Of a stretch of 19,491 nucleotides of DNA, positions 15,092 to 19,491 are shown in pieces (within the stretch, counting starts at the first letter, position 1; every line of letters begins with the position of its first letter). The notes beneath the pieces are model-generated. The model made no database searches, was not told the origin of the DNA, and saw nothing but the letters and a program-made list of their open reading frames with translations. The translations under genes were made by a program, and so were the position numbers. This DNA comes from GCA-2724215 sp015660315 (lineage in GTDB: Bacteria > Latescibacterota > UBA2968 > UBA8231): the NCBI GenBank assembly GCA_029941315.1, contig JAPYQE010000108.1, forward strand, positions 1 through 19,491. Direction: 5' to 3'.

Positions 15092-15302
15092 GCGGATGTC
15101 CTTGTTTAATTTTTTTCCAGCGTCGAGTCCCTGATCTGGCTTGCTCATTCGCGCGACACCCCCCAAGCTCGGCCGATCTCCGAGAGCGTACGCGTTTTCC
15201 CCCCATCCAGCCCATAATACGACCAATGTATAGCATCGTGATCACTAGGTTGCGCATGCCCTCGGCGTTTTCTGCCAACAGGACGTTCATCGCTCGTCTC
15301 CA
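15066..15302 (-). pseudogene. Decayed sigma-70 factor, region 4 remnant
   Basis: In minus-strand frames I read RRAMNVLLAE...RNLVITMLY (region 4.1 style), then in the next frame YYGLDGGKTRTLSEIGRAWG, VSRE, an in-frame TGA where CGA (Arg) is expected, and ASQIRDSTLEK. This is the helix-turn-helix of sigma region 4.2 (Y-G-L-D-x-G-x-x-R-T-L-x-E-I-G ... V-S-R-E-R-x-x-Q-I-R). At a run of seven As (plus-strand Ts 15110-15116) the frame breaks again; dropping one A restores EKIKQGHPHEESGYLY and a TGA at 15066. Regions 1-3 are not present. At least two frameshifts and one nonsense codon make this a relic of a primary- or group-2/3-type sigma factor. Confidence 0.6.
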
Positions 15303-15309
15303 TGGATAA

Positions 15310-15829
15310 GAGGCGCTGTTTGCATTGGATGCGACTAAAACCCTGGTGCAGTCTTTCGCTGAGCCGGGGCGAGTTTGGCCAGCGGCGGCGCCGCCGGGCA
15401 TGGACGGTATGGCCGCCGCGCAAAAACTTTGGGACGAGTGGGGCAAAGCGGTAATGAAAATTGTTGCGGTATCGGCTTCGGTCTTAGATTAAGAAAAAAG
15501 CACTACCTATACTTTAGGCTTTGACGCTTTTTTGGAGGAACCTTGTATTAGCCGAGCGGCTCTACGCTTGCTTGGGGACACTGCTGGGGGTAAAATACAC
15601 CTATGTCGAGATTGGTTCGGAATCTGCAGCCGTGGACATGGATACAGTTGAACTGCCCGAGGATATGCGCGATGTACTCACAGAAACGGCCCAGTGGCAA
15701 AAGATGACCGCGCATATGGCCCTCCTTAACAAATTGACCAACCTAGGTCCGCAAGAGCAGCAGGTCGCCGCTGCGCTGCGGGAGTTCGATGCAGCGGCAA
15801 TTTTCGCTACGCTGGAGACCAACTCCTAA
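15310..15829 (+). pseudogene. Remnant of a response-regulator receiver domain with C-terminal extension
   Basis: From 15394 the frame reads PPGMDGMAAAQKL, WDEWG, then MKIVAVSASVLD, the receiver-domain stretch after the phospho-acceptor strand. It hits a TAA at 15490, but the same frame resumes with TLGFDAFLEEP (15511 on), containing the end of the receiver domain. One base is then missing near 15543, and the next frame continues LVLAERLYACLGTLLGVKYT... to a TAA at 15829, ending in the helical LPEDMRDVLTE...LREFDAAAIFATLE tail found after receiver domains in large hybrid sensor kinases. Upstream, EALFALDA (from 15310) may be an older part. The phospho-acceptor Asp strand is not recognisable. 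It is a broken 3' end of a two-component gene. Confidence 0.62.
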
Positions 15830-15899
15830 AACGGCATATTACCGTGTAGAGAAGACGCCGTGGGTCGCCGCGGGTCCTTAAGAAGTAGGGGTATAATTT

Positions 15900-16703
15900 A
15901 TGACAACGGCTTTACCGCTCAAAGCGCGGTCCGATCTGGCGGGATACGTCCAGGCAATGGAAGACGATGGCTACGCCTACTTTCCCGGCGTGCTCGACCA
16001 ACAAGAGATCGCCGAGTTGCGCGCGGCGATGGATAGACTGACGGCGATTGAGGCGAGTTTCGACCGCCACACCGACCCGGAAGAGCACGGTTTCCTCAAC
16101 AAGAGCATCAACAATGCCTTTAACCGCGATCTGGTTTTCCTGCCCTATCTCGACCGGCCGAAAATCATCGAACTGGTCGAAGCGGTGCACGGGCCCGACG
16201 GCCACTGTATCGGCATGACCGCCTGGATGACGGGGACCGGTCGGCCGGCGCAAACGCTGCATGCCGACTGGCAGCCGTTGACGCTGCCGGCGGAAGTGAT
16301 GGAGAACCCGGAAGTCAAGATCCCGATTTATATCACGACGACCCACTACTATCTAGACGATATAACCGAAGAATTGGGGCCGACGAATTTCGTCCCCGGC
16401 AGCCATCGTGCCGGGCGGCGGCCGCAAGAAGGCGAGACGAGCTTCAAGGGGGTTGAGGAACAGAGCATTATGTGCAAGGCCGGCGACGCCGTGGTGTTTC
16501 GCAGCGAGGTATGGCATCGCGGCACGCCCAACAACAGCGGCCGCACCCGCTACTTGCTCCAGGTCCACTGCGCCCAGCGGATGATCACCCAGAAGTTGCC
16601 GCCCTATCTAAACAAGCTCCAGTTCGACGAAGTGATCTTGCAGCAGGCGACGCCGCGTCAGTTGCGGATGATGGGCGACCACACGCCGAGCAATTACGAC
16701 TAA
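15900..16703 (+). CDS. Phytanoyl-CoA-dioxygenase-like (PhyH) oxygenase, canonical HxD type
   Basis: A 267-residue Fe(II)/2-oxoglutarate oxygenase. The first iron motif is LHADW with H121 and D123, the distal ligand H206 is in RSEVWHRGTPNN, and R215/R217 follow for 2-oxoglutarate. ELGPTNFVPGSHRAGRRP (158-175) and AGDAVVF (194-200) are family blocks, and DDGYAYFPGVLDQQEI (22-37) is the standard N-terminal strand. The ATG follows an AAGTAGGGG site; TATAAT at 15892-15897 is too close to the start to serve as its -10. It stands alone as an intact gene between two stretches of gene debris. The substrate is unknown; members hydroxylate lipids, amino acids or secondary metabolites. Confidence 0.88.
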   Translation: MTTALPLKARSDLAGYVQAMEDDGYAYFPGVLDQQEIAELRAAMDRLTAIEASFDRHTDPEEHGFLNKSINNAFNRDLVFLPYLDRPKIIELVEAVHGPDGHCIGMTAWMTGTGRPAQTLHADWQPLTLPAEVMENPEVKIPIYITTTHYYLDDITEELGPTNFVPGSHRAGRRPQEGETSFKGVEEQSIMCKAGDAVVFRSEVWHRGTPNNSGRTRYLLQVHCAQRMITQKLPPYLNKLQFDEVILQQATPRQLRMMGDHTPSNYD

Positions 16704-16759
16704 TCGCCATTATAGAAAACGCCAGCCGTCGCTGGTATGCGAAAGACCGCGCAGGTCCG

Positions 16760-17024
16760 TTATTTTTTGCACGCGTCGCTTGAGCCTTCTGCGTAGTTCG
16801 TGCCGTTGGTCCATATCGCGCCTTGCAGTATCCCGTCGCGAAAATCGGCCTTCGATAAATTCCCGCCGCTGTCGGGATCGGTCACCTGTCCCGTGGCTTC
16901 GAGCCGGATAACGGCCACTTGGTCTAAGGGCGCACTTAATAGCGGGTCGCGCCAGATCGCTTTCGTTAACGAAGGGGGCGCGGTGGCGCTTGCGCCTTAG
17001 GCCAATAGCAGCAACGCCGCGCAC
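16760..17024 (-). pseudogene. Broken gene for a small secreted protein
   Basis: A perfect Shine-Dalgarno AAGGAGG (17032-17038) lies 7 nt before a GTG at 17024. The neighbouring frame reads LCAALLLLA, a signal-peptide core, then a TAA, then GASATAPPSLTKAIWRD and VAVIRLEATGQVTDPDSGG through AIWTNGTNYAEGSSDACKK to a TAA at 16760. The GTG frame and the signal-peptide frame differ by one base, and the stop lies just where cleavage would occur, so the start has lost its link to the mature part. The body is about 75 residues of coherent, soluble-looking protein. I do not recognise the family. An assembly error could also explain the break. Confidence 0.5.
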
Positions 17025-17097
17025 AGTCTCCCCTCCTTGCTCCGCTAGGCCCTTTTACCCCTTCATCATTACTAAAAATGCCCTACGTCGCACCCCG

Positions 17098-17184
17098 AAA
17101 ACAGACCTCGGGGACTTTAATGGTTTCGATAGTCTATCAATCTTTGAGCTTGGTGAGAGAATAGTTACCGAGATGGGTTGGTGA
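17098..17184 (+). pseudogene. Possible acyl-carrier-protein fragment
   Basis: The plus frame ending at the TGA at 17182-17184 reads KTDLGDFNGFDSLSIFELGE, then RIVTEMGW. D-S-L-S followed by an ELxxxI helix is the pattern around the phosphopantetheine serine of acyl carrier proteins. No start codon with ribosome binding site is seen upstream, and the fourth helix is missing. A piece this short could match by chance. Confidence 0.3.
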
Positions 17185-17237
17185 AGAGATCGTAATCAAG
17201 ATAGGTTTGGTAAAATAATCGATACCGGGAGGTTTTC

Positions 17238-18677
17238 GTGAATATTATTTATGTCAATCCTGATGAAATGCGCGCCGATGTATTGGCTTGTTATGGTCAT
17301 TCGTTGGCGCGGACCCCCAATTTCGACCGGCTGGCCGCCGAGGGCACGCGTTTTGACCAGTGCCATGTGCAGCACACGGTGTGTACGCCTTCGCGGTGTA
17401 GTTTTATGACGGGTTGGTATCCGCATACGGCCGGGCACCGGACTTTGTGGAATCCGCTGCAGGCGCACGAGCCGAATACCATGCGCTATCTCAAAGAGAC
17501 GGGGTATGACGTGCATTGGCTGGGCAAGAACGACTGTCTGGCGCCAGAGGCCTTTGCCTCTTCAGTGACGAAGATTTACGGGACGGGGGGAGCCACGGCG
17601 GGCACGTCGGAGAATGTCTTTAAAAAGGGTGAGGCCGGCTATTATAGCTTCCTCAATACCGCGCTGGACGGGCCGCCCCGCGATGCGTTGTATTACGAAC
17701 GGGCGATCGAATACTTAAAGGGCAGAAAGGCAAATGACGCGCCGTTTTTTATGTTTCTGGCGACGAGTTTCCCGCATCCGATCTATCATGCGCCCGAGCC
17801 CTGGTATAGTATGTACGACCCCGACGATTTGCCGCCGCTCAGGCCGGTCGTCGAAGAGGGCAAACCGGATTACCATCGGCTGATCCGTCAGTATCGCGAT
17901 TTGCATAATGTTGATGAGTCCGTGTTGCGCAAAGTAATGGCGGTCTATTTGGGTATGACCTCGTATGTGGATCATCTCTTGGGACAACTGCTCGACGCGT
18001 TGCAGGAAACGGGGCTTGCAGAGGAAACGGCGGTCGTCGCCTTTTCGGACCATGGCGATTGGGCGGGTGATTATGGTTTGGTGGAGAAGTGGCCGAGTGG
18101 GTTGGACGATACGCTCACGCGGGTGCCGCTTATTGTGCGGACGCCCGGCGGCGCAAAGGGGCATGTCGTCGAAGAGCCGGTCGAGCTTTTCGACATTGTG
18201 CCGACGACGCTGGAGCTGGCGGGTGTCGAGGCGCAGCATACGCACTACGCGCGGTCGTTGATGCCGCAATTGCAAGGGGCTGGCGGCGATCCGGATCGTG
18301 CGGTGTTTGCCGAAGGAGGCTACGATCTGCACGAGCGGCACTGTTTTGAGGGCAAACCCTCGGACGGCGTGGCCGGCAACCCTGAGGGCATTTATTACCC
18401 GAAGGGCATGCAGCAGCAGCAGCACCCCGAAAGCGTCTGCCGCGCGGTGATGCTCCGCACGAACGAGCACAAGCTGGTGTGGCGACCCAATGGCCAGAGC
18501 GAATTGTACGACTTGGCAGAGGATCCGCACGAGTTGCAGAATGTGTTTGACCGGGAAGATTACGCACAAGTGCAGCGGGAGTTGGCGCGGCGTTTGTTGG
18601 ACTGGCAGACGCTGACGGGGGATGTAGTGCCCTTCGAGCCAGGGCCGCGCGGTTTTCCGCCGGGGTTGGTGGCTTAG
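17238..18677 (+). CDS. Sulfatase (arylsulfatase family, formylglycine-dependent)
   Basis: A 479-residue sulfatase. The signature C49-T-P-S-R53 followed by CSFMTGWYPHTAG gives the cysteine that a maturation enzyme turns into formylglycine. The N-terminal metal pair is D9-E10 (NPDEMRAD), where many members have D-D or D-Q, and the second metal site is FSDHGD with D271 and H272. K97 (HWLGKND), H180 (SFPHP) and K284 complete a normal sulfatase active site. The start is a GTG with GGGAGG at 17227-17232. The protein begins directly with the first strand and has no signal peptide, so it should act in the cytoplasm. It would remove sulfate from a sulfated sugar or other small ester taken up by the cell. 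No maturation enzyme gene is in the window. Its TAG overlaps the stop of the convergent gene. Confidence 0.93.
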   Translation: MNIIYVNPDEMRADVLACYGHSLARTPNFDRLAAEGTRFDQCHVQHTVCTPSRCSFMTGWYPHTAGHRTLWNPLQAHEPNTMRYLKETGYDVHWLGKNDCLAPEAFASSVTKIYGTGGATAGTSENVFKKGEAGYYSFLNTALDGPPRDALYYERAIEYLKGRKANDAPFFMFLATSFPHPIYHAPEPWYSMYDPDDLPPLRPVVEEGKPDYHRLIRQYRDLHNVDESVLRKVMAVYLGMTSYVDHLLGQLLDALQETGLAEETAVVAFSDHGDWAGDYGLVEKWPSGLDDTLTRVPLIVRTPGGAKGHVVEEPVELFDIVPTTLELAGVEAQHTHYARSLMPQLQGAGGDPDRAVFAEGGYDLHERHCFEGKPSDGVAGNPEGIYYPKGMQQQQHPESVCRAVMLRTNEHKLVWRPNGQSELYDLAEDPHELQNVFDREDYAQVQRELARRLLDWQTLTGDVVPFEPGPRGFPPGLVA

Positions 18678-19279
18678 GGCGAGCGCGTCTTGAGCCGACC
18701 CCAACTCGCTTCTTCGACGACGGTCACCGGGGATTCTTGGCGTTGGAAATTGCGGATTTCGAAATCGGGCGGGAAGGTCAGGGCTTGGGTCTCGGTGGAC
18801 AGCCCAAGAAAGACCGAAGTGGTGAGCGTCATTTCGTCTTTGGCCGGCGAGAGCACGAAGCGGCGGAAGATCGGCAGGAATGCGCCGCGCAAGCCGGTGT
18901 AGCTATTGGTTTCGGGATTGTAATTGGCCGAGAGATAGGGCTCTAAGCGAATGACTTCGTAGCTACCCTTGGCCGGCTCGGGGTCGACATAGGAGCCGCT
19001 GGACCAGGTCAAGAAGAGACGGGCGAAGGCCGGCAGATCGCTTTCATTGGGATCTGCACTGAAATAGTTCTCTATCGCCTCGCTATCGCTGCGGAGTTCG
19101 AGCTGGGTCCAGACGCGCAGACCGGCGTATTGACCGTGGGTTTGCACCTCGTCGTGCAGCCAGATGCCGATAATGTCCTTGTCGGCGAGCGGTTCGTCAC
19201 AGGGGGCGAAGCCGGGGGTTTCCTGGCTAGAGGCTAGGCTCGGCAGCAGGGCGATCAGCGCCGTCAAAATCAGCGGCAT
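18674..19279 (-). CDS. Secreted protein of unknown function
   Basis: A 201-residue protein with a clear N-terminal signal peptide (MPLILTALIALLPSLASSQE, cleavage probably near residue 18-19). The mature part has one cysteine (PCDEP), is rich in strands and aromatic residues (RVWTQLELRSDSEAI, SYEVIRLEPYLSANY, FEIRNFQRQ), and looks like a small beta-rich export. I recognise no family. AGGGA at 19286-19290 precedes the ATG. It converges with the sulfatase, and the two stop codons overlap (TTAG). Its upstream neighbour on the same strand is the SGNH-like hydrolase ending at 19376, with about 96 bp between them, so it may or may not share that transcript. Confidence 0.75.
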   Translation of the reverse strand: MPLILTALIALLPSLASSQETPGFAPCDEPLADKDIIGIWLHDEVQTHGQYAGLRVWTQLELRSDSEAIENYFSADPNESDLPAFARLFLTWSSGSYVDPEPAKGSYEVIRLEPYLSANYNPETNSYTGLRGAFLPIFRRFVLSPAKDEMTLTTSVFLGLSTETQALTFPPDFEIRNFQRQESPVTVVEEASWGRLKTRSP

Positions 19280-19375
19280 GGGGTATCCCTCGATAAGCGG
19301 TGGTCGTCGGCGCGCGTTACTGTCAGTGAGTATACACGATCAGCGGCGAAATACAAATACTGCTTTGGGATCAAT

Positions 19376-19491
19376 CTAGCGCGGTCCGATATGCTCTTGC
19401 AGGATATGTGCGACGAGATCGGTTCCAGCGGCAGAGCAGTGGCTGTCGTCCGTAAAGAATCGATCCTTTTCCCGCTGTTGTCCTATAAAAT
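19376..19491 (-). CDS. C-terminal end of an SGNH/GDSL-like hydrolase, cut by the window edge
   Basis: The minus-strand frame entering from the right edge reads FIGQQREKDRFFTDDSHCSA, AGTDLVAHILQEHIGPR and stops at a TAG (19378-19376). D-x-x-H-x-x-x-x-G-x-x-x-x-A is the last block of SGNH/GDSL hydrolases, whose Asp and His complete the Ser catalytic triad; these enzymes remove acetyl or acyl groups from sugars or lipids. Only 38 residues are visible, so the subfamily and the nucleophile cannot be judged. The 96 bp between this stop and the next gene hold nothing I can name. Confidence 0.55.
   Translation of the reverse strand, partial: FIGQQREKDRFFTDDSHCSAAGTDLVAHILQEHIGPR

Noticed and set aside
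15892..15897. TATAAT just before the second PhyH ATG
   Set aside because: Only 2 nt before the start codon; transcription would begin inside the gene, and no -35 is at the right place.
18409..18423. CAGCAGCAGCAG run inside the sulfatase
   Set aside because: Short Gln run in a surface loop (MQQQQHP); too short to be a meaningful repeat.
17715..18704. 329-codon minus-strand ORF opposite the sulfatase
   Set aside because: Antisense shadow with no recognisable motif; the sulfatase motifs lie on the plus strand.

Overview
The window reads as bacterial chromosome of moderately high GC content from an uncultured, metabolically versatile lineage. The mix of phytanoyl-CoA-dioxygenase-like (PhyH) oxygenases, Gfo/Idh/MocA oxidoreductase, mandelate-racemase-type dehydratase, rhamnose mutarotase and sulfatase is typical of Poribacteria-, Latescibacteria- or Planctomycetes-like genomes. 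That placement is inference from gene content only. No tRNA, rRNA, CRISPR array or insertion sequence was seen.

Region 1 (1-6137) is a sugar / sugar-acid catabolism island. A tightly packed minus-strand operon runs Gfo/Idh/MocA dehydrogenase, xylose-isomerase-like TIM barrel, cyclase-family hydrolase, a small frameshifted ORF and a gene leaving the window. The junctions are 2-nt gaps or few-base overlaps. Divergent from it on the plus strand lie a PhyH oxygenase and an acid-sugar dehydratase. Facing these is a minus-strand pair, L-rhamnose mutarotase and an SDR dehydrogenase, coupled through TAATG. Together they could epimerise, oxidise, open and dehydrate a deoxy or uronic sugar, but the substrate cannot be read from sequence.

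Region 2 (6138-11463) holds a membrane-anchored SPFH/prohibitin protein (minus) and, divergent from it, a complete Hen1-Pnkp RNA-repair operon: a 3'-terminal ribose 2'-O-methyltransferase overlapping an 847-residue kinase-phosphatase-ligase. A 13-bp near-perfect inverted repeat lies in front of hen1.

Region 3 (11460-14680) holds a large membrane protein with a GT-C-like N-terminal half and a TPR C-terminal half (minus), an NfuA-type Fe-S carrier (plus), and a convincing unannotated small-RNA unit: promoter, folded transcript of about 160 nt, and strong intrinsic terminator.

Region 4 (14690-17184) is a gene graveyard around one intact PhyH gene. I recognise broken pieces of a SAM methyltransferase, a zinc-type alcohol dehydrogenase, a sigma-70 factor (region 4), a response-regulator receiver domain, a small secreted protein and possibly an acyl carrier protein, on both strands, with stops and frameshifts.

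Region 5 (17238-19491) holds a signal-less sulfatase with an intact formylglycine motif, a convergent secreted protein of unknown function, and the C-terminal end of an SGNH/GDSL-like hydrolase at the window edge. Two convergent gene pairs (at 11460 and 18674) overlap exactly at their stop codons.
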